Positions 8,199 through 17,097 of a stretch of 64,000 bases of DNA are shown here, piece after piece. This DNA comes from Micromonospora wenchangensis (GTDB taxonomy: Bacteria; Actinomycetota; Actinomycetes; Mycobacteriales; Micromonosporaceae): the NCBI RefSeq assembly GCF_002210435.1, contig NZ_MZMV01000041.1:1-64000 (forward strand), read 5' to 3'. How positions within the stretch are numbered: the first letter of the stretch is position 1; every line of letters starts with the position of its first letter. Both the position numbers and the translations under genes were made by a program. A model generated the notes under the pieces. It was not told where the DNA came from and did no database searches. It was given only the letters and a program-made list of their open reading frames with translations.

Positions 8199-9343
8199 CA
8201 ACGCACTCCCTCTGGCCTGACCGGATGGTCGTTCCACCATCGTTCCTCATGGGCATATGCCCGGTCTTCGAAGGCGTCGGCCTCGTCACGGCTGGTGGGG
8301 TAGGGGCGGCCGTCACGGAGCTCCAACACGTGGAACTTCTCGTGCTCAAGGGTCCGGGCAAGATCCTCCTCGCTGCGGAACGCCTCGCGGCAGAGCATGA
8401 CCGACTGATCGGGTCTGGTCACCCCGCACACGCCTGAGATCCGGTTGTTGATGTTGAAGCGAATGCCGGATACGTCGATGCCGTATTTGGTGGCGACCTC
8501 CTGTACCGACTCCAGGCTCATCGGCATCCGGGGCCCATGGCCTTTGCCTCGTACTCGATTGAGGTCATCAGCGGCGGGGTCGGCGTGCCGGAGCCGGCTG
8601 AGAAGGCGCTTGAGCTTCTCGATGAGGTTGCCGAGGCGGCGTAGTTCCGGCAGCAACCGCCGCAGGCTGGCCAGCAGCCCGCGTAGCAGCCTGGCGATCC
8701 GCGCCGCCCACGAGCCCACCAGCGTGGTCACCTGCTCCACCACCCACGGCGTGGCGAGCCCTCCGGTGGCGAGCAGTTCGCCCGCGTACACGATGAGGCG
8801 GGAGACGCAGGCGGCGATGGCGTCGCGGACGAGGAGCCGGACGGCCGCGACGAGGCCGGCGGCACCCTCAGTGGCGGCGGCGAGGGTGTCGGCGCCCTCG
8901 GCGAGGCCGGTGATCGCCCGGTGCTGTTCGGTGGCCCAGGCCCGGTAGGCGGTGCCGGCGCTGCCGCCCCAGCCGGCGACCTCGCTACGCACCGCGTGGG
9001 TCAGTTCGGCGGCGTCCTGCCGGAGCGCTGCGGCGACGTTGCGCCAGGTCTGGGCGTGTGCGGTGATCTGTGCGGGGTCACCGGCGAGCCAGTCCAGGGC
9101 CTCGCTGAGCGGCCTGACGTGTTCGATGAGCCAGGCGATGCCGTACTGGAGCAGCGCGCCGACCGGGTCGGAGACGAGGGCGAGGGCGTCCAGGCCGGCG
9201 CTGACCACGCCGAGGCTGCCGTCGATCCAACTGCCGGTGCGGACGCCCTGGGCGATGAGTTCGATGTCCTCGCAGATCCAGATCCCGGCCCATGCGCTGG
9301 GACCGGCGTCCGACGCCGTGGCGACCAGCGGGTTGCCGGTCAC
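8198..9343 (-). CDS. Large ESX-associated protein with C-terminal HExxH metallopeptidase-like domain (putative polymorphic toxin)
   Basis: 381 residues. The first ~130 contain WXG-type helical-hairpin features (WLAGDPAQITAHAQTWRNVA, later VAGWGGSAGTAYRAWA). A helical, partly hydrophobic middle follows (about 160-270). The C-terminal ~110 residues form a compact domain containing GVCGVTRPDQSVMLC, then LARTLEHEKFHVLEL: H334-E-K-F-H338 is a zincin motif, with E354 or E359 as possible third ligand. This design (secretion-type N-terminus plus C-terminal enzyme) is that of type VII polymorphic toxins with metallopeptidase tips. The GTG start overlaps the EspC-like gene by 4 bases. The target is unknown. 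Confidence 0.7.
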   Translation of the reverse strand: MTGNPLVATASDAGPSAWAGIWICEDIELIAQGVRTGSWIDGSLGVVSAGLDALALVSDPVGALLQYGIAWLIEHVRPLSEALDWLAGDPAQITAHAQTWRNVAAALRQDAAELTHAVRSEVAGWGGSAGTAYRAWATEQHRAITGLAEGADTLAAATEGAAGLVAAVRLLVRDAIAACVSRLIVYAGELLATGGLATPWVVEQVTTLVGSWAARIARLLRGLLASLRRLLPELRRLGNLIEKLKRLLSRLRHADPAADDLNRVRGKGHGPRMPMSLESVQEVATKYGIDVSGIRFNINNRISGVCGVTRPDQSVMLCREAFRSEEDLARTLEHEKFHVLELRDGRPYPTSRDEADAFEDRAYAHEERWWNDHPVRPEGVR

Positions 9344-9660
9344 CGGCCGTCCCGTATCCGGTCGAGGTGGCGGGCTGCTCGGATGTCGGCGGCCCGGTAG
9401 CCCGCGGCGCTGGACCGTAGCTTCGCGGCGGTGTCACGGACCGATCCGGCGGCGGTGCCGACGCCGTCGACCAGGGTCTGCTGGAGGCTGTCGAGCAGCA
9501 CCGGCATGATCGCGCAGAGTTGCCCGTACGCGTCGGCGTCGAGCCGGACGTGTCTGCCGGCCCTGCCGGCGGTGTCGAGGCTGTCGGCGCAGCGGTCGAG
9601 GTGGGCGGCGTGCCGGTTCAGGTCGTCCGGGTCGACCCGGACTCCGTCACCGGTCGGCAT
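9340..9660 (-). CDS. EspC-like ESX secretion-associated protein
   Basis: 106 residues, almost entirely helical, beginning VRVDPDDLNRHAAHLDRCADSL and including VGTAAGSVRDTAAKLRSSAAGYRAAD. The pattern (hydrophilic start, helix, Gly-rich turn, helix, no signal peptide) is that of EspC-type/WXG100-like partners secreted by type VII systems. It overlaps the upstream YbaB-like gene by 14 bases and the downstream toxin-like gene by 4 (GTGA), so it probably pairs with the toxin's N-terminal region as a secretion partner. No core ESX ATPase or membrane gene lies in this window. Confidence 0.7.
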   Translation of the reverse strand: MPTGDGVRVDPDDLNRHAAHLDRCADSLDTAGRAGRHVRLDADAYGQLCAIMPVLLDSLQQTLVDGVGTAAGSVRDTAAKLRSSAAGYRAADIRAARHLDRIRDGR

Positions 9661-10048
9661 CCGGCGTGCCGGGCCCGGTGTCGAGTCGCCGCCGGTGGGA
9701 CTCGATGATCGCCCGGGTGGCCGGGTCGTCGGTGCCGAGAGCCCGGGTGGTGGCCTCGGTGAGCTGCCGCAGCAGGTCGGTGCGGGCGGCCCGGGTCGTC
9801 GCCATGATCTGCCGGGCGGTGTGGGCGGCGGAGTGCTGCCGGGTCTGCTCGTCGAGCCGCAGTCCGACCAGCAGGCCGGTGGAGTCGACGGTGACCTCGA
9901 CGGTGCGGTCGGAGCTGCGGGCGGTGCCGGTCAACGCCTGCGCACTGGCCGACAGGGCCCGTGCCCGTTCCGCCTGCCCGGCGAGCGACGACTCCCACTC
10001 GTCGAGCCGGCGTGCCGCGGCGTCCAGTGCCGACTCGTCCGCCCACAT
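9647..10048 (-). CDS. YbaB/EbfC-family-like protein, first gene of ESX-type operon
   Basis: 133 residues with the YbaB-like layout: an N-terminal coiled coil (ESALDAAARRLDEWESSLAGQ), a central strand segment VEVTVDSTGLLVGLRLDE and a C-terminal helix. YbaB-like proteins are common at the head of ESX-linked operons (EspL in mycobacterial ESX-1 is one). They may bind DNA or act as chaperones. The ATG at 10048 is preceded by GGGGAGG; a start 36 bases upstream was rejected. It heads a four-gene overlapping operon. Confidence 0.75.
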   Translation of the reverse strand: MWADESALDAAARRLDEWESSLAGQAERARALSASAQALTGTARSSDRTVEVTVDSTGLLVGLRLDEQTRQHSAAHTARQIMATTRAARTDLLRQLTEATTRALGTDDPATRAIIESHRRRLDTGPGTPDADR

Positions 10049-10332
10049 CCGACCCTCCCCAGGGGACAGTGGCCCCGACGCCACCTCGCCCGGTGGCGTC
10101 GGCCCGCCGTGGTCGACCGACCCGACGTCACCGACACGGTATCAACCGGTTACGCGCGGCAGTGTCCCGTCGGTGGGAGCCTGGCGGCCGGCGGTACCGC
10201 TGTCCGCCCTCATTGCTTCCCGGTCAGGGCCGGGGGTTGCCGGGCGACCCCCGAGCGTCCATTATGCTCACAGCGCGTATCGGCAAAGACGCCCTCGGTA
10301 GTCGCGCACTCCGTGAGTGAAGGGAATCCCGC

Positions 10333-10974
10333 GTGAACTGGATCGCCCGGACGGGCCTGCTGCTGCGGCAGCGGGGCCCGGGAACGACCACCCCCCTGCG
10401 CGCCGTCCTGGCCGCCCTCGCCGTCCTGGTCGCGGGGGTGGCCGCCACGTTCACCGTCGCCACGCCGGCCAGCGCCGCGACCACGACGATCTGCAAGAGT
10501 TCCCCGATCCCCGCCGGCTACGTGATCGTGGCGGAGGGGTCGTCCGCGTCCTGCCCGTACAGCTTCCCCAACACCTGGACCATCACCACGCCGTCGGCCA
10601 CCTCGACCACCGTCGTGTGCAAGGTCTCCACCATCCCGCCCGGCTACGTGATCCTGGCGGAGGGGTCGTCGGCGTCCTGTCCGTACAGCTTCCCCAACAC
10701 GTGGACCATCAAGATCCCGCCGACCGGCTCGGCGAGCGTGATGTGCAAGGCGTCCACCCTGCCGTCCGGGTTCGTGATCGTCGCGCAGGGCTCGTCGGCG
10801 TCCTGCCCGTACAGCTTCCCCAACACCTGGACCATCACCACCCCGTCCACCACGGGCATCACCGTCATCTGCTCGGCCTCGCCGATCCCCGCCGGTTATG
10901 TCGTGGTCGGCACCGGCTCGTCGGCGTCCTGCCCGTACAGCTTCCCGAACACCAAGAGCATCAGGCTGCCCTGA
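10333..10974 (+). CDS. Secreted protein of four 42-residue Cys-containing repeats
   Basis: 213 residues. A basic N-terminus and hydrophobic stretch (VLAALAVLVAGVAATFTVA) end at a likely A-S-A-A cleavage region near residue 50. The mature part is four copies of a 42-residue unit with two cysteines each: C-K-x-S-x-x-P-x-G-[YF]-V-I then GSSASCPYSFPNTWTI. The GTG start has a GAAGGGA site about ten bases upstream. I do not recognise the fold; the regular Cys pair per unit suggests one disulfide per repeat. The gene stands alone, with the ESX-type operon leaving in the opposite direction. Confidence 0.7.
   Translation: MNWIARTGLLLRQRGPGTTTPLRAVLAALAVLVAGVAATFTVATPASAATTTICKSSPIPAGYVIVAEGSSASCPYSFPNTWTITTPSATSTTVVCKVSTIPPGYVILAEGSSASCPYSFPNTWTIKIPPTGSASVMCKASTLPSGFVIVAQGSSASCPYSFPNTWTITTPSTTGITVICSASPIPAGYVVVGTGSSASCPYSFPNTKSIRLP
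10492..10971 (+). repeat. Four tandem 126-bp coding repeats
   Basis: Units begin at 10492, 10618, 10744 and 10870 (aligned on the first Cys codon), exactly 126 bp apart; the last is shortened to about 102 bp. The central block TCCTGCCCGTACAGCTTCCC is identical or nearly so in all four, including at synonymous sites, which indicates recent duplication or ongoing gene conversion rather than ancient repeats. Confidence 0.9.
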
Positions 10975-11128
10975 CGGGCGGGCTCGGGCTGCGGCTCCGG
11001 ACGGGGCCGTGGCCCGGCTCACCGCCGACGCCGGGCCCCGCGCGTCGCGCCGGCCCGGCCCGGGTGCGTAGAGTTCCCGGGTCGGGCCGGCGGTCGGCCC
11101 CGGACGCGAGGGCGGGACGATAGCGGAC

Positions 11129-12595
11129 ATGACGGTGGACAACGTCGGACAACCGGTCCCCGACGCCGATACCCCCGGCGTCGACCAGGGCGACCTGGCG
11201 GCCGCGCTGCGGGTCTTCGCGGCGCTGGAGTCGCTGCCCAGCGACCATCCGGACGTGGTACGGGTGCAGCGGGCCACCGCCCGGCTGTTCAAGATGGTGA
11301 AGCAGCGGCGACGCGAGGAGCGGCGGGACGCCGTCCTGGCGCACGACCGGGCCGTGACCGCCGCCACCGCCACCGGCGCCCCGGGGCGGATCGACGACGA
11401 GACCAGGGGCATCCCGCTGGCCTCACCCACCGCCGGGGACACCGCCGGAACGCTGATCAACCCGCGCGGCTGTTACATCTGCAAGACCCGGTACCGCCAG
11501 GTGGACGCGTTCTACCACCAGCTCTGCCCCGACTGCGCCACCGTCAACCGGGAACGCCGCGACGCACGGTGCGACCTGACCGGCCGGCGGGCCCTGCTCA
11601 CCGGGGGCCGCGCCAAGATCGGAATGTACATCGCGCTGCGCCTGCTGCGCGACGGCGCGCACACCACCATCACCACCCGGTTCCCGCACGACGCGGTCCG
11701 CCGGTTCACCGCCATGCCGGACAGCGCCGACTGGCTGCACCGGCTGCGCGTGGTCGGCATCGACCTGCGCGATCCCGCCCAGGTGGTGGCGCTGGCCGAC
11801 TCGGTCGCCGCGCAGGGCCCGCTGGACATCCTGATCAACAACGCCGCGCAGACCGTACGCCGCACCCCCGGCGCGTACGCCCACCTGGTCGCCGCCGAGT
11901 CGGCGGCGCTGCCCGAGGGGCCGCTGCCGGAACTGCTCACCTTCACCGGCGGCCGGGGCGTCACCCTGGCGCTGCCCGAGGGCACCCTGCCGACACCCAC
12001 CATCGCCCCGCACGCCCTCACCGCGCTGGCGTTGACCGGCCGGTCCGCCACGCCGGAGCGGATCGCCGCCGCCACCGCCGTCGACGCCGGTGGGCTCGCC
12101 CCGGACCTCGGGGACACCAACAGTTGGGTGCAGCGGGTGCACGAGGTCGACCCGGTCGAGCTGCTCGAGGTGCAGTTGTGCAACGTGACCGCCCCGTTCG
12201 TGCTGGTCAGTCGGCTCCGGCCGGCGCTGGCCGCCGCGCCGACCGGGCGGGCGTACGTGGTGAACGTGTCGGCGATGGAGGGGCAGTTCGCCCGGGGCTA
12301 CAAGGGGGCGGGGCACCCGCACACCAACATGGCCAAGGCGGCGCTGAATATGCTCACCCGCACCAGCGCCGAGGACATGCGCGCCGACGGCATCCTGATG
12401 ACCAGCGTCGACACCGGGTGGATCACCGACGAGCGTCCGCACCCGACGAAGATGCGCCTGGCCGACGAGGGGTTCCACGCCCCGCTGGACCTGGTCGACG
12501 GAGCCGCCCGGGTGTACGACCCGATCGTGCGTGGCGAGCGGGGCGAGGAACTGTACGGCTGCTTCCTGAAGGACTACGCGCCCTGCGCCTGGTGA
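11129..12595 (+). CDS. Atypical SDR-fold protein with N-terminal zinc-finger-like extension
   Basis: 488 residues, nearly twice the usual SDR length. Residues 1-150 are an extension ending in C115-Y-I-C118 and C133-P-D-C136, a probable zinc site. The Rossmann core follows (TGGRAKIG at 158-165, then ILINNAAQ). A large insertion separates it from the active-site region NVSAMEG (Ser381). The usual Y-x3-K is T399-N-M-A-K403: the catalytic tyrosine is absent, although the lysine and serine are kept. It may be a non-classical reductase or a binding protein. ATG start at 11129; no operon partner is evident. Confidence 0.7.
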   Translation: MTVDNVGQPVPDADTPGVDQGDLAAALRVFAALESLPSDHPDVVRVQRATARLFKMVKQRRREERRDAVLAHDRAVTAATATGAPGRIDDETRGIPLASPTAGDTAGTLINPRGCYICKTRYRQVDAFYHQLCPDCATVNRERRDARCDLTGRRALLTGGRAKIGMYIALRLLRDGAHTTITTRFPHDAVRRFTAMPDSADWLHRLRVVGIDLRDPAQVVALADSVAAQGPLDILINNAAQTVRRTPGAYAHLVAAESAALPEGPLPELLTFTGGRGVTLALPEGTLPTPTIAPHALTALALTGRSATPERIAAATAVDAGGLAPDLGDTNSWVQRVHEVDPVELLEVQLCNVTAPFVLVSRLRPALAAAPTGRAYVVNVSAMEGQFARGYKGAGHPHTNMAKAALNMLTRTSAEDMRADGILMTSVDTGWITDERPHPTKMRLADEGFHAPLDLVDGAARVYDPIVRGERGEELYGCFLKDYAPCAW

Positions 12596-12648
12596 ACGGT
12601 GCTGGCCGGCACCCCACCCGGTCGCGTGCCGGGACGCGGTGTGCCGAG

Positions 12649-13002
12649 TCAGGCCACCCGGGGGACCGGCAGCATGCCCCGGTGGGCGGTGCCCGAGATG
12701 TCGCCGGTCTGGTCGACGGCCGGTGATCTCGGCGCGACCGGGGCGGTGGCGTCGAACGGGCGGGACGGCCCGCCGGCGGGCGGGACGACCGGCAGCACGG
12801 TGGTCGGAGCGGACGACGCCTCGATCTCGGCCAGCACTCCGCGCAGCCGGGACACGTCGTCGACGGCCATCCGGAACGACCCCCGGCAGGTCGTTCCGCT
12901 CCACAGGGACAGCACCACCGCTCCCCGCTCCGGGTGGTAGCTGACCCGCATCGTCCGGTCGTCGCCCCGCGTGTCGGTGAACAGGTCACCGAAGCTGGGC
13001 AT
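12649..13002 (-). CDS. Hypothetical protein
   Basis: 117 residues. The N-terminal ~65 residues form beta strands (MRVSYHPERGAVVLSLW, TCRGSFRMAVDDVSRL) followed by a helix; the C-terminal half is Pro/Ala-rich and probably disordered. The chosen ATG (13002) has GGAGAGG about ten bases upstream; another ATG at 13020 is possible. No family recognised. It is convergent with the SDR gene and lies 149 bp downstream of the glutamate-synthase-like gene on the same strand. Confidence 0.55.
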   Translation of the reverse strand: MPSFGDLFTDTRGDDRTMRVSYHPERGAVVLSLWSGTTCRGSFRMAVDDVSRLRGVLAEIEASSAPTTVLPVVPPAGGPSRPFDATAPVAPRSPAVDQTGDISGTAHRGMLPVPRVA

Positions 13003-13151
13003 CGGCAGTACCTCTCCCATCAGTCCAGCATGCCCGAGCCGACGGCGACCGGGAAGCCCCGACGGATCAGTCGGGCAATCGGGGCGTTTCCCGGCCAGGT
13101 CGACGGCGTGGGCCGGGTGGCCCGGCGTCCCCGGAGGAGGAGGAAACCGGG

Positions 13152-14726
13152 TCAGCCCTGGGCGGTGGCCGAGGGGAGGGCGCTGCCGCCCCGGGGGGCC
13201 TCGCCGGCCATCAGCCGGGCGATCGCGGCCCGGTCGGCGGCCGACGGTAGCCCCCACTGCGGCTGGTAGCCGTAGACCTCCCGCAAGGGGCGGGCCGAGG
13301 TCCGGCCGTCGAGGATCTCGATGGCGTCGGTGTCGATCAGCCCCGGGTGTTCGACGCCGCACGCCTCGGCCACCTTGACCAGGTCCCGGCGCAGGGTGCC
13401 GAGGTAGTTCGCCGCCCGCACCGACTTGCGGGCCGGGTCCAGGCCCCGCGCCAGCCAGGCGTTCTGGGTGGCCACCCCGGTGGGGCAGGTGTCGGTGTGG
13501 CACTTCTGCGCCTGGATGCAGCCGATCGCCAGCATCGCCTCCCGGCCCACGTTGACCAGGTCGCAGCCGAGCGCGAACGCCACCACCGCGTTGTCCGGCA
13601 GGCCCAGCTTGCCCGCGCCGACGAAGACGGTCTGCTCGTGCAGCCCCCGCTCGGCGAAGGTGCGGTAGACCCGGGCGAAGCCCTGCTGGAACGGCAGCGA
13701 CACCGAGTCGGTGAAGATCAGCGGTGCGGCGCCGGTGCCGCCCTCGCCGCCGTCGACGGTGACGAAGTCGACGCCCCGGCCGGTGTCGCGCATCAGCGTG
13801 GTCAGCTCCTCCCAGAACCCCAGGTCACCGACGGCGGACTTGATGCCGACCGGCAGCCCGGTCTCGGCGGCGAGCAGCTCCACCCAGTCCAGCAGGCTGT
13901 CGCAGTCGGAGAACTCGGCGTGCCGCGACGGGCTCACGCAGTCCTGCCCGGGGGTGATCCCCCGGGTGCCGGCGATCTCGGCGGACACCTTCGCCCCGGG
14001 CAGCAGCCCGCCCAGGCTGGGCTTCGCGCCCTGGCTGAGCTTGATCTCCAGGGCCCGCACCGGTGCCCCGGCGACCAGGTCGCGCAGCCGGGCGAGGTCG
14101 AACCGGCCCCGGGCGTCCCGGCAGCCGAAGTATGCCGTACCGAGCTGGAAGACCAGCTCGCCGCCGTGGCGGTGGTACGGCGACAGCCCGCCCTCGCCGG
14201 TGTTCTGCAGGCAGCCGGCCAGCGCCGCCCCCTGGTTGAGGGCGGACACCGCGTTGCCGGACAGCGAGCCGAAGCTCATCCCGGAGATGTTGACCACCGA
14301 CCCGGGGCGGAACGCCTTCGCCCGGCCGCGGGGCCCACCGAGCACCTTGGCCGCCGGCAGCCGTACGTCGTGTCCGGCGGTGGGGTGCGACGGCGGGACG
14401 GTCGGGGCGAACGTGCGGTGTTTGATGATCGGGTAGCCGGGGCTGCGTTCGATGTCGTTGTCGGTGCCGAACCCGAAGTAGTTGTTCTCCTGCTTGGCCG
14501 AGGCGTAGATCCACCGCCGCTGGTCCCGGGTGAACGGGCGTTCCTCGTCGTTGCCGGCGACGATGTACTGCCGCAGCTCCGGACCGATCGCCTCCAGCAG
14601 GTACCGGGCCCGCCCGACCAGCGGGAAGTTGCGCAGCAGCGCATGGTCACGTTGGAGGACGTCCCGGGCGGCGAGGCCGGCGACGGCGGCGGCGATCACG
14701 GGTACGGTGCGGCGGGCCCACGTCAT
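13152..14726 (-). CDS. FMN-binding glutamate synthase-like protein
   Basis: 524 residues with an N-terminal hydrophobic helix (VPVIAAAVAGLAARDVL), then the glutamate synthase central/FMN TIM-barrel: GEGGLSPYHRHGGELVFQ, KLSQGAKPSLGGLLPG, VDGGEGGTGAAP and the Fe-S ligand loop CHTDTCPTGVATQ. It lacks the amidotransferase domain of GltB, so it probably uses ammonia or is a related FMN oxidoreductase, as in the archaeal-type GltB-like family. The ATG at 14726 is chosen because sequence upstream of it loses similarity. A membrane anchor is an inference from the N-terminal helix. Confidence 0.8.
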   Translation of the reverse strand: MTWARRTVPVIAAAVAGLAARDVLQRDHALLRNFPLVGRARYLLEAIGPELRQYIVAGNDEERPFTRDQRRWIYASAKQENNYFGFGTDNDIERSPGYPIIKHRTFAPTVPPSHPTAGHDVRLPAAKVLGGPRGRAKAFRPGSVVNISGMSFGSLSGNAVSALNQGAALAGCLQNTGEGGLSPYHRHGGELVFQLGTAYFGCRDARGRFDLARLRDLVAGAPVRALEIKLSQGAKPSLGGLLPGAKVSAEIAGTRGITPGQDCVSPSRHAEFSDCDSLLDWVELLAAETGLPVGIKSAVGDLGFWEELTTLMRDTGRGVDFVTVDGGEGGTGAAPLIFTDSVSLPFQQGFARVYRTFAERGLHEQTVFVGAGKLGLPDNAVVAFALGCDLVNVGREAMLAIGCIQAQKCHTDTCPTGVATQNAWLARGLDPARKSVRAANYLGTLRRDLVKVAEACGVEHPGLIDTDAIEILDGRTSARPLREVYGYQPQWGLPSAADRAAIARLMAGEAPRGGSALPSATAQG

Positions 14727-14784
14727 GCCGGCCACACTCCCCGCTGCCGCCGCCGCCCAAACGGCCTGCCCGCGTGGCGGGTGG

Positions 14785-15918
14785 TCAGCGCCGCAGCGAC
14801 TGCCGCACGACGCCGCCGACCAGGGCGCACCAGGTGCTGGTGGAGACCCGACCGGTGCGGGGCAGATTGTGCAACGCCTGGAGATCCTGCACGGCACGGC
14901 GGGTGGCCGGGTCGTAGCTGCCGGTGACGGCGACCTCGGCGTAGCCCTTCCAGTTCAGGATGAACTGCACCGCCTGCACGGGCAGGCCGGTGGCGTCGCG
15001 GCCCAACTCGGGCGCGAGGGTCTCCCAGGTGGGGGCGGTCAGGGTGGCGTCGACGTCGACCGGGATGCCGTTGCGGGCTTGCCAGTCGCCGACCGCGGCG
15101 ACGGTGGCGGCGTCGAACGTGCCGCTCGGGGTGACCGGGTAGCCCCGGTAGGCCAGCAGGTACTGGGCGACCTGGACGCCGGGGGCGTTGACGAAGCGCC
15201 ACAGGTCGGGCCAGCGGCGCTCCGGCACGTCGACCGGGCGGGTGCCGAGCCGGCGGAACACCTCCCGGCGCATGCCGGGGAACAGGCGGTAGAACTGCGC
15301 GCCGGGGCACTGGGTGACGCGGAAGTCCCAGTGGCCGAAGATGTCGTGGGCGTGCAGGCCGTACTGCCGGCAGATGGTGGTGCAGAGCCGGACCAGGGAG
15401 TCGAGCAGTGCCTGCGGCGGGGTGTCGGTGACGTAGGTGCCCTCGTTCTCGATGCCGATGGCCCGGCCGTTCTCGCCGGGGCAGTGCGCCGAGATCATCT
15501 GCCGGTCGCCGGCCCGCAGCCGTTCCAGGCTGCCGTGCCGTCCCTCCAGGACGTACCCGCCCCGGCTGACGGTGAAGTGCTGGCCGGTGTCGGACCAGCC
15601 GTTGCCGTCCATGTGCAGGTCCTGGCAGTCGTGGGCCAGCTTGACCGCCTGCTCGCGGGAGTAGTCGGTGACGTTCGGGAAGGCCATGTGGTGCACGATG
15701 ATCTTGTTGGTGGGGATCGTGCTGACCGACAGCGGGTCGGCCGGTGGGCGGGCGTCCCACTCGTCGCAGCCGATGATCCAGTCCAGGTCCGCGCCGGGGG
15801 CGGCGGCCCGGGCGTCGCCGGGCAGGGCCAGTTCGGACCCGACGACCGCGACGGTGGCCGCGCCGAGGCCGGCCCGCAGCAGCGTACGACGGTCGAGTGC
15901 GGGGCGTACGACGGGCAT
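14785..15918 (-). CDS. Tat-exported N-acetylmuramoyl-L-alanine amidase with peptidoglycan-binding domains
   Basis: 377 residues. The Tat signal LDRRTLLRAGLG is followed by a hydrophobic stretch and an ARA-A cleavage region near residue 39. The amidase_2/PGRP domain (about 45-215) shows the zinc ligands in IIVHHMAFPN and in GHWDFRVTQCPG. Two C-terminal repeats (VQVAQYLLAYRGYPVTPSGTF and VQFILNWKGYAEVAVTGSY) are peptidoglycan-binding modules of the PG_binding_1 type. It would cleave the stem peptide from muramic acid outside the membrane. Monocistronic. Confidence 0.85.
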   Translation of the reverse strand: MPVVRPALDRRTLLRAGLGAATVAVVGSELALPGDARAAAPGADLDWIIGCDEWDARPPADPLSVSTIPTNKIIVHHMAFPNVTDYSREQAVKLAHDCQDLHMDGNGWSDTGQHFTVSRGGYVLEGRHGSLERLRAGDRQMISAHCPGENGRAIGIENEGTYVTDTPPQALLDSLVRLCTTICRQYGLHAHDIFGHWDFRVTQCPGAQFYRLFPGMRREVFRRLGTRPVDVPERRWPDLWRFVNAPGVQVAQYLLAYRGYPVTPSGTFDAATVAAVGDWQARNGIPVDVDATLTAPTWETLAPELGRDATGLPVQAVQFILNWKGYAEVAVTGSYDPATRRAVQDLQALHNLPRTGRVSTSTWCALVGGVVRQSLRR

Positions 15919-16118
15919 GGCATCTCCTCGGCGACCGGCGACGGCACTGGCGGCGAACCTGAAAACTAGCTCCAGCGATTCCGCGTGAGATGGAGGATAT
16001 TGCCACCTCGGTGGTCGGCGCTAGAGGGCGTCATCGATCGATTCTGCCCATCGTCGCGGCGTGCCGGGCGGAACTGTCCGAATGTCCTGCCGTCGGGGGG
16101 TGGTCCCGGGTCGGCCGC

Positions 16119-17072
16119 TCAGCCGGCGGCGGCGAAGTCGTCCAGGGCGGCCAGCAGGTGCCGCCGGGTCTGCACCGTGCCGAAGTGACCCGCCCCCTCG
16201 ACCACGTGCAGGCGCGAATCCGGCCAGGCCCGGTGCAGCGCCCAGGCGGTGGCGAGCGGGCTGCCCAGGTCGACCCGGCCGTGGACCAGCACGCCCGGGA
16301 TGCCGGCGAGCCGGTCGGCCCGCCGGATCAGCTCACCCTCGGCCAGCCAGGCCCCCTGCGAGAAGTAGTGCGCGCAGATCCGCACCATCGCGGTCCGCTC
16401 GGCCGACGGCCGGTCGCCGTACGGGTTGCCCACCCCCTCGGCGGAGACCACCGCGTCCTCCCAGGCGCACCAGTCGCGCACCGCCCGCTCGCGGACCTGC
16501 GGGTCGGGGTCCTCCACCAGCCGGGCGTACGCCCCGACCACGTCGTCGTCCGGGCCGACGCCGCCGCCGGCGAGGAACCGTTCCCACTCGCGGGGGAAGT
16601 ACCTGCCGACACCCCGGTAGAGCCAGTCGACCTCCGACCGGCGGGTGGTGGTGACCGCCCCGATCACGATCGCCGACACCCGCTGCGGGTGCCGCTGCGC
16701 GTACGCCAGCAGCAGCGTCGAGCCCTACGAGCCGCCGTAGAGCAGCCACCGGTCGACGCCCAGGTGCTCGCGCAGCCGTTCCATGTCGGCGACCAGGTGC
16801 GCGGTGGTGTTGTGCCGCAGGTCGGTGGCCGGGTCGGCGGCGTGCGGGGTGCTGCGTCCGCAGTTGCGCTGGTCGAACAGGACCACCCGGTAGCGGTCGG
16901 GGTCGAAGTACCGCCGGGCCCACGGGCCGCAGCCCGAGCCGGGTCCACCGTGGACCACCAGCGCCGGGCGGCCCGCCGGGTTGCCGCAGACCTCCCAGTA
17001 GACCGCGTTGCCGTCGCCGACGTCGAGCATGCCGTGGTCGTACGGCTCGATCGGCGGGTACCGCTCGTCCAT
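16119..17072 (-). pseudogene. pip: Proline iminopeptidase interrupted by an amber codon
   Basis: The full frame encodes a 317-codon alpha/beta hydrolase of normal length for prolyl aminopeptidase (N-terminal proline release), with HGGPGSGCGPW and FDQRNCGRSTPH conserved. At codon 116 (16725-16727) the nucleophile elbow G-G-S-W-G-S reads G-G-S-stop-G-S: TAG in place of TGG, a single base change. Everything after it is intact to the natural stop, including the HFGTVQTRRHL region. The ATG at 17072 has a GGGGAGG site. So this is a recent nonsense mutation, a sequencing error or a suppressed codon. It is divergent from a MarR-type gene. Confidence 0.8.
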
Positions 17073-17097
17073 CGGTGGGCCTCCCCGGGGTCCTGAG

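Noticed and set aside
10210..11460. Minus-strand frame across the 126-bp repeats
   Set aside because: Its apparent repeats are the complement of the coding repeats on the plus strand; signal peptide and Cys pattern support the plus strand.
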